A DNA stretch of 41,689 nt from JAOABV01 sp039801465. Lineage in GTDB: Bacteria; Hydrothermota; Tepidihabitantia; Tepidihabitantales; CAIPLT01. The stretch spans positions 1-41,689 of the forward strand of contig JBDRUT010000015.1 in assembly GCA_039801465.1 (NCBI GenBank), given 5' to 3'. The notes beneath the pieces were generated by a model that was not told the DNA's origin, made no database searches, and worked only from the letters and a program-made list of their open reading frames with translations. Positions 6,261-15,244 of this stretch are shown here, piece by piece (the stretch's first letter is position 1; each line of letters opens with the position of its first letter). Position numbers and translations under genes: made by a program.

Positions 6261-8881
6261 TAGGAATTCTTAAACCGTTCTTGGATAATATTTTTTAGAA
6301 AATTATAAGCATCTTGAATTTTATCTTTTTTGCCGCCGCCTTCAGCTAAATCCAATCTGCCACCGCCGCCGCCCGAGATTATTTTACCAATTTCTCGAGC
6401 AATTTCATTTGCGGATAATTTTTCTTTAAGGTTATTACTCACAAAAGTAATATATCTAATTCGGTCTGAGTCTTTAGAACTGGCAACCAAAAATCCACAG
6501 ATGTTTTCATTTTCAATTTGACGGATTTGGTCAGCAACAAGCCTTAAGTCTGCAATACCAAGATAATCAAAGTGCTTAAAGATTAATTTGATTCCCGCAA
6601 TCAATTCTGCATTTTTCAGCAATTCATTAGTTTCCGCATCAATTACTTTACGGATGAGTCGGGCAATTTGTCGCTCTAATTCTTTTTGGTTAGCAAAAAT
6701 ACTTTCAATCTTATTGATTAAAAGATTATCCGTTGCTTCTAACTTTTGATTCAACTCATCCAGAATCATTCGTTCGTTTTTTATTGCTTGGAATGCGGAT
6801 TTGCCGACCAAGGCTTCAATTCTTCTTATGCCAGCAGCGATACTGGTTTCGGTGATAATTTTGAAGATTCCAATCTCACCAGTTCTTCTTAGATGAGTGC
6901 CGCCGCAGAATTCGGATGAAAAATCGCCAATCTTTAAGACATTGACTCGTTCACCGTAAGTCTCACCAAAAAATGCCAAAGCGCCCATTGCTTTGGCTTC
7001 ATTAATCGGAATATTTTTCAAGTGCTCAACTTTAATATCTTCAATGATTTTAGTAAATATCAGCTCTTCAACTTTCTGAATCTGCTCTTGGGTTAAAGGT
7101 AATGGTGAAGTAAAGTCAAATCTGAGTCTACCAGGCTCAACTAATGAACCTTCTTGTTTTACTGATTCGCCAACAATTTTTCTAAGTGCTGAATGTAAAA
7201 GATGCGTTGCCGTGTGAGCGCGCTCAATCTCCCGTCTGCGTTCTTTATCAATTATTGCCCGCACCGGCATTGGTGATTCAATAAAAGCACCTTCAACCAA
7301 TTCGCCTTTAATCAGTTTAGCTTCACACCAGCGATGTTTATTTTTATAATAAGTATCAAGCACTTCCAGTTCAAAATCTCTACCGATTATTTTGCCGGTA
7401 TCACCGACCTGACCACCAGCTTCAGCATAAAATGGCGGGTCTTGCAATAAGATTTCCCAGAATTCTTCGGAAAGTTTTTGGGCAATGAGCAGATTAGTAT
7501 CAATAGTATCGCATTCGTATCCACAGAACTCTTCAGACTGCATTGCCAGTGCCTTTTCCATTGAATCTGAGATTGATTTTTTGATGTCAACTACAACTTT
7601 TCGTGACCGCTCTTTTTGCTTTTCCATCTCTTTCTCATATCCTGCTAAATCCAGAGCATAACCAGCTTCTGTTGCTAATTCTTGGGTGAGTTCTACAGGT
7701 AGACCAAAAGTATCGTGGAGTTTAAATATCTCCGTGCCTGGGATGCTTTTTTCTTGTTGATACTGTTCTGCAAGTTCCTGCCAGCGCAATAGACCTGCAG
7801 AGATAGTTCTTAAGAATCGTTCTTCTTCGGCTTTAATGATGAGGGCAATAGTTTCTCGTTTATGAACATATTCGGGATACCATTGCCGCATTTGTTCAAT
7901 GATTTCACTACTTAACCGATATAAGAACGGTTCTTCAATGCCAATTTTATACGCAAAGAGCAAAGCCCGACGCAGAATACTGCGTAACATATAACCCCGA
8001 CCTTCATTAGATGGAATCGCACCATCACCTAAGGCAAAAGTTAATGCCCGAGCATGGTCAACACAAGCATAATAAGTAGTCCGATTTTTATCATTAATCG
8101 GTGAGTTGAGAATTTTACTCAATGCTTTGATAATTGGCACAAACAGATCAGTTTCAAAGATAGATTTCTTTTCTTGTGAGACCATACACAATCGTTCCAT
8201 ACCCATTCCAGTATCAATCCCGCGATTTTTTAATGGCAAGAGTGTGCCATCAAGTTGCATATCATATTGGGGAAAGACGATATTATACAGTTCCAGAAAC
8301 CGGGGGCAATCACAACCTGGCCCACAACTTTCTTTGCCGCAACCAAACTCTTCCCCCATATCAAAGTATATTTCTGAACAAGGACCACAAGCACCGGTAA
8401 GACCGGCTGGTCCCCAGAAATTATCTTTTTTGCCGAGTTTGTAAATCCGATTTTCTTTTAAGCCAACATCTTTATGCCAAATCTCATATGCCTCAGTATC
8501 TTCTTCATAAACTGAGACATAGAGATTTTCTTTAGGCAGTTTAACAACTTGTGTGAGATATTCCCAAGCCCAAGGTATTGCTTCTTTCTTAAAATAGTCA
8601 CCAAAAGAAAAGTTGCCGAGCATTTCAAAAAATGTGCAATACTTAAAAGATTTGCCGACTTCAGATAGATCAGTGGCGCGCAGGCATTTCTGAATTGATG
8701 TTGCTCGGCGATACAGTAAAGGAACTGTCCCAGCAAAAAAAGGCTTGAACTGCACCATTCCAGCACTGGTAAATAGTAAAGTTGGGTCGTCTTTAGGAAT
8801 TAACGAAGAACTGGGAACAATCTTATGGTCTCGTTTGGCATAAAAATCAAGAAAAGTTTGTCTAATTTCGCGATGGTTCAT
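6260..8881 (-). CDS. alaS: Alanine--tRNA ligase
   Basis: An 873-aa class II aminoacyl-tRNA synthetase charging tRNA-Ala, of normal length and with all parts. The catalytic core begins with FLDFYAKRDH and SSLIPKDDPTLLFTSAGM. The editing domain carries the zinc ligands of HTATHLLHSAL and EFCGGTHLRRTG. The DHHA1/C-Ala domain has the Gly-rich GGGGGRLDLAEGGGK. A cysteine-rich insert (CGPCSEIYFDMG and a CGKESCGPGCDCPRF segment) lies near residue 165-190, as in many bacterial AlaRS. The ATG at 8881 overlaps the end of recX by 20 nt and the stop overlaps the WG-repeat gene by 1 nt, so it belongs to one operon with recA and recX. Confidence 0.97.
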   Translation of the reverse strand: MNHREIRQTFLDFYAKRDHKIVPSSSLIPKDDPTLLFTSAGMVQFKPFFAGTVPLLYRRATSIQKCLRATDLSEVGKSFKYCTFFEMLGNFSFGDYFKKEAIPWAWEYLTQVVKLPKENLYVSVYEEDTEAYEIWHKDVGLKENRIYKLGKKDNFWGPAGLTGACGPCSEIYFDMGEEFGCGKESCGPGCDCPRFLELYNIVFPQYDMQLDGTLLPLKNRGIDTGMGMERLCMVSQEKKSIFETDLFVPIIKALSKILNSPINDKNRTTYYACVDHARALTFALGDGAIPSNEGRGYMLRSILRRALLFAYKIGIEEPFLYRLSSEIIEQMRQWYPEYVHKRETIALIIKAEEERFLRTISAGLLRWQELAEQYQQEKSIPGTEIFKLHDTFGLPVELTQELATEAGYALDLAGYEKEMEKQKERSRKVVVDIKKSISDSMEKALAMQSEEFCGYECDTIDTNLLIAQKLSEEFWEILLQDPPFYAEAGGQVGDTGKIIGRDFELEVLDTYYKNKHRWCEAKLIKGELVEGAFIESPMPVRAIIDKERRREIERAHTATHLLHSALRKIVGESVKQEGSLVEPGRLRFDFTSPLPLTQEQIQKVEELIFTKIIEDIKVEHLKNIPINEAKAMGALAFFGETYGERVNVLKIGDFSSEFCGGTHLRRTGEIGIFKIITETSIAAGIRRIEALVGKSAFQAIKNERMILDELNQKLEATDNLLINKIESIFANQKELERQIARLIRKVIDAETNELLKNAELIAGIKLIFKHFDYLGIADLRLVADQIRQIENENICGFLVASSKDSDRIRYITFVSNNLKEKLSANEIAREIGKIISGGGGGRLDLAEGGGKKDKIQDAYNFLKNIIQERFKNS

Positions 8882-9503
8882 CTTCTTCCTTAGATATTTT
8901 TAATACTTTTTTAATAACCGGATAAGAAAACCCCCGTCGAGTCAGTAGCGCATAGAATTTTTGTTTTCTTTCTTGGATTGGAAATTTTTTATAACGATTT
9001 TTATATTTTTCAATGATACGTTTTAAGGCAGTTTCTTCGCCTTCAGTAATTTCTGGGTCGTTAAGTGCAGATTCAATATCTTGTTGGCTAATGCCCTTTT
9101 TTAAGAGTTCCGCGAAAATTAGGTGTCTGCCTTTAAGACTAAAGTTGACACGGTCGCGAGCAAATAACTGGGCAAATTTTCGGTCATCAATCAACCCCTG
9201 ACTTTCCAGTTCCGCCATCACATCTTTTATAACAGATAAAGAGAAGTCCTTTTTGCGTAACCGTTCTTCTATTTCTCTTTTAGTTCGCATCCGATAAGAA
9301 AGCAATAAATAGGCATAGTCTTTGCATTTATGCTTTTCTGACTCATAAAGCAGATTTTCCAATTCTTGCTTTGAGATTTCTTGCTTGTCATACAGCGCAA
9401 GACCGGCTAAGGTTTCTTTATCAATGCTGAATGCGTATTTACCGTTGATATAAATTGAAGTTCGCTCAGGATTTTTTCTTTGGGGCTTTAATGATATCTT
9501 CAT
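8862..9503 (-). CDS. recX: RecA regulator RecX
   Basis: A 213-aa RecX protein, which binds RecA filaments and limits recombinase activity. The three-helix repeats typical of RecX are visible: YAYLLLSYRMRTKREIEERL, LESQGLIDDRKFAQLFARD and LKKGISQQDIESAL. The frame is open to 9632, but residues before the ATG at 9503 show no homology. The ATG at 9503 gives the usual RecX beginning (MKISLKPQRKNPERTSIYIN). This start lies 38 nt inside the end of recA, in another frame, with no clear Shine-Dalgarno site, so translation is probably coupled to recA. Its end overlaps alaS by 20 nt. Confidence 0.9.
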   Translation of the reverse strand: MKISLKPQRKNPERTSIYINGKYAFSIDKETLAGLALYDKQEISKQELENLLYESEKHKCKDYAYLLLSYRMRTKREIEERLRKKDFSLSVIKDVMAELESQGLIDDRKFAQLFARDRVNFSLKGRHLIFAELLKKGISQQDIESALNDPEITEGEETALKRIIEKYKNRYKKFPIQERKQKFYALLTRRGFSYPVIKKVLKISKEEDEPSRN

Positions 9504-10512
9504 CGGATATTTCTGGTTTTGATAAATGTAGTTCTGCAAGCAATTTCTTCTCAATTTTTTTACGGATCTCTTGGTTTTTTTCCAAAAATTCAATTGCGGC
9601 ATCTCGGCCTTGTCCGATGCGGGTATTTTCAAAAATTATCCAAGTGCCTGATTTCTGCAACACATTATGTTCCGTTCCTAAATCAATCAATTCACCACAA
9701 CGAGATATCCCTTTGCCATAGATAATATCAAACTCAACTTCCTTAAAAGGTGGTGCCATCTTATTTTTGACCACTTTAACTTTTGTGCGATTGCCAATTA
9801 CAACATCGCCTTTTTTAATTGAGCCGATCCTCCTGATATCTAATCTTAAACTGGCATAGAACTTTAATGCTAATCCACCAGGGGTAGTTTCCGGATTACC
9901 AAACATCACACCGACTTTTTGACGAATTTGATTTGTAAATATAGCACAAGTCTTAGATTTGCTAATCACACTGGACAATTTGCGCAATGCTTGAGACATT
10001 AATCTTGCTTGGACTCCAATAAAAGCATCACCCATTTCGCCTTCAATTTCCGCCCGGGGCACTAATGCAGCAACTGAATCAATAACAAAGACATCAAGAC
10101 CCCCAGAACGAGTAAGTGTTTCAGCAATTTCTAAGGCTTGTTCACCCGAATCCGGTTGAGCAACAAACAGGTTGGTTAGATCAACACCTAAGGCTTCAGC
10201 ATAATTCACATCCAAAGCATGTTCTGCATCAATAAACACTGCATTGCCACCCATTTTTTGAGCTTCAGCAATTACTTGCAAAGCCAAAGTAGTTTTACCT
10301 GATGCTTCAGGTCCAAAAATTTCTACAACCCTGCCCCGGGGAAATCCGCCAATGCCTAAAGCATAATCAAGAGCTATTGAACCCGTAGAAATAACTTCAG
10401 CTTGAACTTTAGTTTCGGTTTCGCCCAATCTCATTATTGCACCTTTGCCAAACTGTTTTTCAATCTGTGCAATGGCGGCTTTTAAAGCGTTAATTCTTTC
10501 TTCTTTAGCCAT
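9466..10512 (-). CDS. recA: Recombinase RecA
   Basis: A 348-aa RecA, the strand-exchange ATPase of homologous repair and SOS induction. Visible landmarks in order are the N-terminal KAAIAQIEKQFGKGAIM, the Walker A GPEASGKTT, the Walker B region VFVIDSVAALVPRAEIEGE, loop L1 up to GVQARLMSQALRKL, loop L2 around GVMFGNPETTPGGLALKFY, and the C-terminal domain. The ATG at 10512 has the ribosome binding site GAGGTGAA. A promoter lies about 60 bp upstream (10570-10597). I see no E. coli-type (CTGT-N8-ACAG) or Bacillus-type LexA box there, so any SOS control uses another operator. It is the first gene of the recA-recX-alaS-WG operon. Confidence 0.98.
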   Translation of the reverse strand: MAKEERINALKAAIAQIEKQFGKGAIMRLGETETKVQAEVISTGSIALDYALGIGGFPRGRVVEIFGPEASGKTTLALQVIAEAQKMGGNAVFIDAEHALDVNYAEALGVDLTNLFVAQPDSGEQALEIAETLTRSGGLDVFVIDSVAALVPRAEIEGEMGDAFIGVQARLMSQALRKLSSVISKSKTCAIFTNQIRQKVGVMFGNPETTPGGLALKFYASLRLDIRRIGSIKKGDVVIGNRTKVKVVKNKMAPPFKEVEFDIIYGKGISRCGELIDLGTEHNVLQKSGTWIIFENTRIGQGRDAAIEFLEKNQEIRKKIEKKLLAELHLSKPEISDEDIIKAPKKKS

Positions 10513-10569
10513 AATTCACCTCATTTTACGACTGAGAGACATTTTTACTTTAAGTTCTCACATTATGTA

Positions 10570-10597
10570 AGTATAAACTGAATAACAACAAAGTCAA
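10570..10597 (-). promoter_or_regulatory. recA operon promoter
   Basis: On the minus strand TTGACT (10597-10592), a 16-nt spacer and TATACT (10575-10570). Predicted start near 10563, giving a leader of about 50 nt with the ribosome binding site GAGGTGAA just before the recA ATG. Confidence 0.65.
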
Positions 10598-10957
10598 GAT
10601 TTGCTATCTCATAAGGTCAAGGCAATAGAATCATCCAAAGGTTTAATCGTTTCTGAAAATTGAGCTCAATTTTTTATACCCATAAGAACTAAAAATAAAA
10701 GATAAACACTATGATGATTTTTGAGGGTATCCGCAAATATAGATTTTGTAGACTTTAGAGAACGATTTGAGTTATCACAACGCACACATTGCAGACCAAG
10801 TATTGACGATAAGGATAAATTGGTTTATTATATTATAAATTTTATGCGAAAGCACGAAATTACAAAGAAAGACAAATATCAAAAAATTAAATTTTATTAA
10901 AATAATAAAGATTAATATCTTACAATTCTTCATGTTTTCGCAGTTGAAGGAGAAAAT
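10598..10957. other. Intergenic region between divergent recA and tldD
   Basis: No gene of normal size. The right half carries a tldD promoter candidate (10803-10831). A short ORF with ATG at 10844 (MRKHEITKKDKYQKIKFY) lies 6 nt after the predicted transcription start; it could be a leader peptide or chance. Confidence 0.4.
10803..10831 (+). promoter_or_regulatory. Candidate promoter for the tldD-pmbA operon
   Basis: TTGACG (10803-10808), 17-nt spacer, TATTAT (10826-10831). Transcription would start near 10838, leaving a leader of about 120 nt before tldD. Confidence 0.6.
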
Positions 10958-12322
10958 ATGCTTGATAGGTTAAAAACAATTTTATCCAAGATTGATGCGG
11001 ATTATGCTGATATCCGCTATGAGATAAAAAAGGAAACCGTGATTGTTTTTAATGGCAAAGAACTATCACAAATTAGTTCTAATGCGACTGATGGCTATGT
11101 TGTGCGTGCATTAAAAGATGGTGGTTTTGCGACCGCAGTCTTTACCAAGTTTGAAGATGCGGACAAGATTGCTCAGACAGTAGTGGAAAATGCAAAATTA
11201 ATTGGCAAACAAAGACCCAAACCTGTGACGCTTGCTAAAACTGAAGTGATTAAAGATCGGTTTACGCCGGCTTTAAAAGAAGACCCACGTCAGGTGTCAA
11301 TGGAAGAGAAACTTGAGATTACCCGTAAAGCCAATAATGTTCCTTTAAGTCATAAAGAGATTGCAACGACAAATATTGCTTATCGAGAAACTATTCGTGA
11401 AAAGACATTTGTCTCTTCAGAAGGCTCAGAGATTCAAGAAGATTTGATAACTTTATCTTTAGCTGGTGAGATTATTGCTAAAGATGGAAGTTTGGTACAG
11501 AATGTCCGGGTGGCAACTGGTGGTAGTGATGGATTTCATTCGATTCGTAATCCAGAAGCGCTTTTTGAAGAACGCACGCAGATTGCAATTGATTTGCTTA
11601 AAGCTGAACCGGTTAAAGCCGGAGTCTATAATTGTATCTTGAATCCCAGTATGGCAGGTGTTTTTACTCATGAGGCGTTTGGCCATTTTTCCGAAGCCGA
11701 TATTATTGAAAATTTACCAGCAATGCGGGAGAAGATGAAACTGGGTAGTAAACTGGGTAGTGATGTCTTAAATATTGTTGATGATGCAACTTTACCCAAT
11801 CAATTAGGATTTTATAAATACGATGACGAAGGTGTAAAAGTGCGTAGGACCCAACTGATGAAAAACGGCGTTTTAGTTGGTCGACTCCATTCCCGGCGTA
11901 CGGCTGCAGAATTTAATGAACCCCTTTCCGGTCATTGTGTTGCTGAAGATTATCGGTTTGCACCAATTATCAGAATGGGCACAATCTTCATCGAACCCGC
12001 AGATAAAACGCTTGATGAACTTTTTGAATTGCTGGGTAATGGTTTATATATTCTCGATGCTAAAGGTGGCCAAACCGCAGGCGAAAATTTTACTTTTGGT
12101 GCTCAGTATGGATATATAATTAAAAATGGAAAGAAAACGACAATGATTCGCGACATTAATATTTCGGGTAATCTGTATAAAACGTTATTAGGTATCACTG
12201 CAATTGGTAATGATTTGGTGTTAACCAAAAGAGGCGGTTGTGGCAAAGGACAATTAAACATCCGCTCGTGTCATGGCGCGCCGCATATCATTGCTCAAGG
12301 ATTGGTCTTAGGAGGTGTTTGA
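10958..12322 (+). CDS. tldD: Metalloprotease TldD
   Basis: A 454-aa TldD subunit of the TldD/TldE (PmbA) zinc protease, which acts on unfolded or modified peptides inside the cell. The zinc-binding motif HEAFGH is complete (H238, E239, H243), followed by SEAD. The C-terminal half keeps the family segments YKYDDEGV, HSRRTAAEF and GGQTAGENFTFGAQYG. Start at ATG 10958 with GAAGGAGAA upstream. The stop TGA overlaps the ATG of the partner gene (ATGA), so the two subunits are translationally coupled. TldD/E pairs mature RiPPs or antitoxins in other bacteria; no RiPP precursor is obvious nearby. Confidence 0.93.
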   Translation: MLDRLKTILSKIDADYADIRYEIKKETVIVFNGKELSQISSNATDGYVVRALKDGGFATAVFTKFEDADKIAQTVVENAKLIGKQRPKPVTLAKTEVIKDRFTPALKEDPRQVSMEEKLEITRKANNVPLSHKEIATTNIAYRETIREKTFVSSEGSEIQEDLITLSLAGEIIAKDGSLVQNVRVATGGSDGFHSIRNPEALFEERTQIAIDLLKAEPVKAGVYNCILNPSMAGVFTHEAFGHFSEADIIENLPAMREKMKLGSKLGSDVLNIVDDATLPNQLGFYKYDDEGVKVRRTQLMKNGVLVGRLHSRRTAAEFNEPLSGHCVAEDYRFAPIIRMGTIFIEPADKTLDELFELLGNGLYILDAKGGQTAGENFTFGAQYGYIIKNGKKTTMIRDINISGNLYKTLLGITAIGNDLVLTKRGGCGKGQLNIRSCHGAPHIIAQGLVLGGV

Positions 12323-13632
12323 TGGAAAAACTTTTAGAAATGGCAAAAAAGGTTTGTGACCAAGTTGAGATTTATAGTTTAGATAATAAACAAAATGTCG
12401 TCTCGTTCGAAGATGCGAAACTTCACGAAATTGATACTAAATTCCAATCCGGTCTCAGTATTCGGATAATTAAAGATGGTAAACTCGGTTTTGCCTATAC
12501 TCGTAATTTAATCAATCGCGAAGAGTTAATACAGAATGCGCTCAATTCATTACAAGGTGGGGTTAGTGCCGAATATGAGTTTCCGTTGACAAAAGATTTA
12601 CCCCAATTAAATACTTATGACGTAAGTATTGAACAGATTGGTAGTCATCAAATGGTTGAAGAGTGTAATCGCATCTGTGAGATTTTAAAAAGTAAGACGA
12701 AGGGAGAAGTTTCAGCAACCGCTTATACTTATACGGAAACAATTCGAATTTTGAATGATAAAGGCACAGATGTGGTTAATCAGTCAAGTTATTTTGGAAT
12801 TTATGCGTCGGTCTCATATCCTGGCACTGCAGCAGGTATTGGCCGGGTTTTCGCGGATAAGAAGTTTCATAAGATGCCGGATGGTTTACTTAATGAAATA
12901 ATTGAGTTTTACAATTTATCAACTAAAGAAACCAAAGCGCCAAGTGGTAAAATGAAAGTATTATTTATGCCGAATGTGATGTATGCGATAAATTGGCGAG
13001 TGAATAGCGGTACTAGTGGCAAAAGTGTCTATGAAAAAATCTCCCCGGTTGCGAATAAAATTGGCGAAAAGATATTTTCAGAAAAGATAACAATATATGA
13101 TGACCCATTGGATGATAAATATCCTGGAGCTAGAGCATTTGATGATGAAGCGGTTGCAGTTAAAAAGACGACAATTGTGGAAAATGGTGTGCTGAAGTCG
13201 TTCTATTGCGATTTGGATTATGCCAAAAAATTGAAGATGAAACCAACTGGTCATGGCTATCGCTCAGGACAATGGGAAAGCGATACAATAACCTTAAAAC
13301 CAACACCAACTCTGGCTTATTTGCGATATCAAACCGGCAATAAGTCACTTTACGAATTAATTAAATTAATTGACCGCGGGATTGTAATTGAAGGTGCTTT
13401 AGGCGCACATAGTGGTAATATTCCTAATGGCGATTTATCAATTGGTGCCAATCCAGCATTATATGTGGAAAATGGCGAAATCTTAGGTCAAGTAAAAGAT
13501 GTGATGGTCGCAGGTAATATTTATGAACTTCTCAAGAATGTCATTGAAGTAAGTGATACTTTATATTTCAGTTACGGTGGCTTAATGCCAGCAATCCTCT
13601 TTGATAATGTGAGCGTGGTAACAAAACATTAA
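12322..13632 (+). CDS. pmbA: TldE/PmbA, partner subunit of TldD
   Basis: A 436-aa PmbA/TldE protein, paralogous to TldD but without its own HExxxH, as expected for the non-catalytic partner that completes the protease cleft. Landmarks are the N-terminal VCDQVEIYSLDNKQNVVSFE, NSGTSGKSVYEKISPVANKI, the Asp-rich DDPLDDKYPGARAFDDE, and a C-terminal GALGAHSGNIPNGDLSIG. An upstream in-frame ATG at 12238 exists, but its codons lie within tldD and show no homology. The ATG at 12322, with GGAGG upstream and overlapping the tldD stop, is the start. Confidence 0.92.
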   Translation: MEKLLEMAKKVCDQVEIYSLDNKQNVVSFEDAKLHEIDTKFQSGLSIRIIKDGKLGFAYTRNLINREELIQNALNSLQGGVSAEYEFPLTKDLPQLNTYDVSIEQIGSHQMVEECNRICEILKSKTKGEVSATAYTYTETIRILNDKGTDVVNQSSYFGIYASVSYPGTAAGIGRVFADKKFHKMPDGLLNEIIEFYNLSTKETKAPSGKMKVLFMPNVMYAINWRVNSGTSGKSVYEKISPVANKIGEKIFSEKITIYDDPLDDKYPGARAFDDEAVAVKKTTIVENGVLKSFYCDLDYAKKLKMKPTGHGYRSGQWESDTITLKPTPTLAYLRYQTGNKSLYELIKLIDRGIVIEGALGAHSGNIPNGDLSIGANPALYVENGEILGQVKDVMVAGNIYELLKNVIEVSDTLYFSYGGLMPAILFDNVSVVTKH

Positions 13633-13686
13633 TCCGCGGAATAGTTATCGAGATAGACCGATAGAATAGAAATTATCCCGGACTAT

Positions 13687-15153
13687 TTAATCTGCGATAA
13701 TAAATTGTGCGGAATAGGTGGTATTGTTAATAGTTATCCGACATATATAAACACCAGCGGTTATTTTCTGACCAGTATTACTCATACCATTCCACTCAAT
13801 AATATAACGACCTGGTAGTTTAAATTCTTGATTAAAACTATACACTAATCTTCCGGTCTTATCAAAAATACTTATTTTTGGTGTGCCAGGGGTCGAAATC
13901 CAATATTCAATTTGAATTTTATCAAAATTCGGGGATAGTATTTTAATGTGGTCAGTGTCTTTAAGATAATATTTTATCTCATCAATGTTGGTTGCGGACG
14001 CACCACACGAGAAAACTATCACTGGAATATCCGTGGTTGGAATACTGAGTGCAGAAATAATTGCAGTCCGTTCGGTTGGATTTAAGGGAACAGTTAAAAA
14101 GCCCTTAAGCCCAAGTATCTTGGCTTGCATTAATAACTGAAAGCCAACAAATCCTGCTTCTTGCATTGGTCCATAAGCACTGGTATCATTAACGCAGATA
14201 ACAAAATAGACTGGAGCGGTTGATGGAATTCTACTCGAAGCCGCTCTTAGTTGTGCTCGACGGTCTTCCGCGGTTATCTGCTCTAATCGATGGTCGGCGG
14301 TTGTAAGACCAGTTCCTGGTGGCAGACGATTATGGTATCGGTTTACTCCGGCATCACTGACCAGATAAATTTTTCTGGTTAAGTAATAAGCAGCAATTGC
14401 GCTTGGCACAGTTAATCCGCGTCGATTATTTGTCGTGGTATGAGGAGCAACTCCATAACCTGCCCAGGCTAATTGTGAAATAGTTGGTAAAGAAAGTGAT
14501 ATTGGACTAAATACTGAATCTTGGGTAAGGGTTGATAATACTACTTCAAAAGTGTCGGTCCCATCCGTCCGAGGTAAAGGAAGTGATGAATTTGAAGAAA
14601 CCGCAAGACAAGTTGTGTCTAAGGCCGGACAGGTATATCGGCCAAATACACCAACACATTTTATCGGATGGACTGGATTCCAATTGCTATTGGCGTAATC
14701 CGCCGCATATTTCATAGGACAAGTCGCAACATTAGAATCCCGAAAAGCAGTACCAGCAAGTAGACCGGATTGTATCATCAAACCAGTTTCTTCATGGCGT
14801 TCAGTCGCAATTCCGATTTCAAAAGCAGAACCAGACAAATAGCGATGGTTACCTGGAAGATGTATAACCAAAGTATGATTTGTCGTATCATATCGATAAA
14901 CATTAGTCGGAGTAGCAACATATATTTCACGATAACCACTAATTCTTGGTGCTCTGTTCATTGCCCATAAAATATTAGAAAGTATTTGACGTGATAAATT
15001 ACTCGTAAAACCCGAATGCACGGAGTAACGATTATTAGAAAGAATCTCAAATGATTTATTGTTGATAATCGGAGCCGGTAGAGATTCGACTTGAGCCGAT
15101 AAAATTGTGAAAAATAAAACTAATGTAGAGACAACTATTGAAAAGTATCTCAT
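13687..15153 (-). CDS. Exported nitroreductase-fold (SagB-like) protein with FlgD-type C-terminal domain
   Basis: A 488-aa protein with a signal peptide (MRYFSIVVSTLVLFFTILSA), a large central domain and a C-terminal beta domain. The centre has LAWAGYGVAPHT, RRGLTVPSA and a KIYLVSDAGVNRYH segment, then MQEAGFVGFQLLMQAKILGL. This order resembles SagB-type dehydrogenases of the nitroreductase superfamily, flavin enzymes normally found in the cytoplasm. The last ~75 residues (KISIFDKTGRLVYSF, WNGMSNTGQKITAGVYICR) form a FlgD-like Ig domain, used for surface sorting in FCB bacteria. The frame opens at an ATG at 15171, but those codons contain the -10 box, so the ATG at 15153 is taken. FMN binding outside the cell is unproven. 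The domain call is from motifs only. Confidence 0.65.
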   Translation of the reverse strand: MRYFSIVVSTLVLFFTILSAQVESLPAPIINNKSFEILSNNRYSVHSGFTSNLSRQILSNILWAMNRAPRISGYREIYVATPTNVYRYDTTNHTLVIHLPGNHRYLSGSAFEIGIATERHEETGLMIQSGLLAGTAFRDSNVATCPMKYAADYANSNWNPVHPIKCVGVFGRYTCPALDTTCLAVSSNSSLPLPRTDGTDTFEVVLSTLTQDSVFSPISLSLPTISQLAWAGYGVAPHTTTNNRRGLTVPSAIAAYYLTRKIYLVSDAGVNRYHNRLPPGTGLTTADHRLEQITAEDRRAQLRAASSRIPSTAPVYFVICVNDTSAYGPMQEAGFVGFQLLMQAKILGLKGFLTVPLNPTERTAIISALSIPTTDIPVIVFSCGASATNIDEIKYYLKDTDHIKILSPNFDKIQIEYWISTPGTPKISIFDKTGRLVYSFNQEFKLPGRYIIEWNGMSNTGQKITAGVYICRITINNTTYSAQFIIAD

Positions 15154-15162
15154 AACAAGATA

Positions 15163-15190
15163 AGTATACATCCGATTGAATAAAATACAA
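15163..15190 (-). promoter_or_regulatory. Near-leaderless promoter of the secreted nitroreductase gene
   Basis: Minus strand TTGTAT (15190-15185), 16-nt spacer, TATACT (15168-15163). Predicted +1 at 15156, three bases before the ATG at 15153. It rules out the upstream ATG at 15171 as start. Confidence 0.65.
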
Positions 15191-15210
15191 GATTAAATAA
15201 AAATAATCAG

Positions 15211-15238
15211 TTGATTTTTAACCAATATCAGTTATTAT
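15211..15238 (+). promoter_or_regulatory. Leaderless promoter of the saccharopine-dehydrogenase-like gene
   Basis: TTGATT (15211-15216), 16-nt spacer, TATTAT (15233-15238). Predicted +1 is 15245, the A of the ATG. It is divergent from the promoter at 15163-15190; their -35 boxes are 20 bp apart. Confidence 0.65.
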
Positions 15239-15244
15239 TGAATT

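Noticed and set aside
9504..9632. 43-residue N-terminal extension of RecX
   Set aside because: It is recA read in another frame; the family start matches the ATG at 9503.
12238..12321. N-terminal extension of PmbA from an upstream ATG
   Set aside because: These codons lie inside tldD in another frame and lack homology; a Shine-Dalgarno site and overlapping ATGA support 12322.
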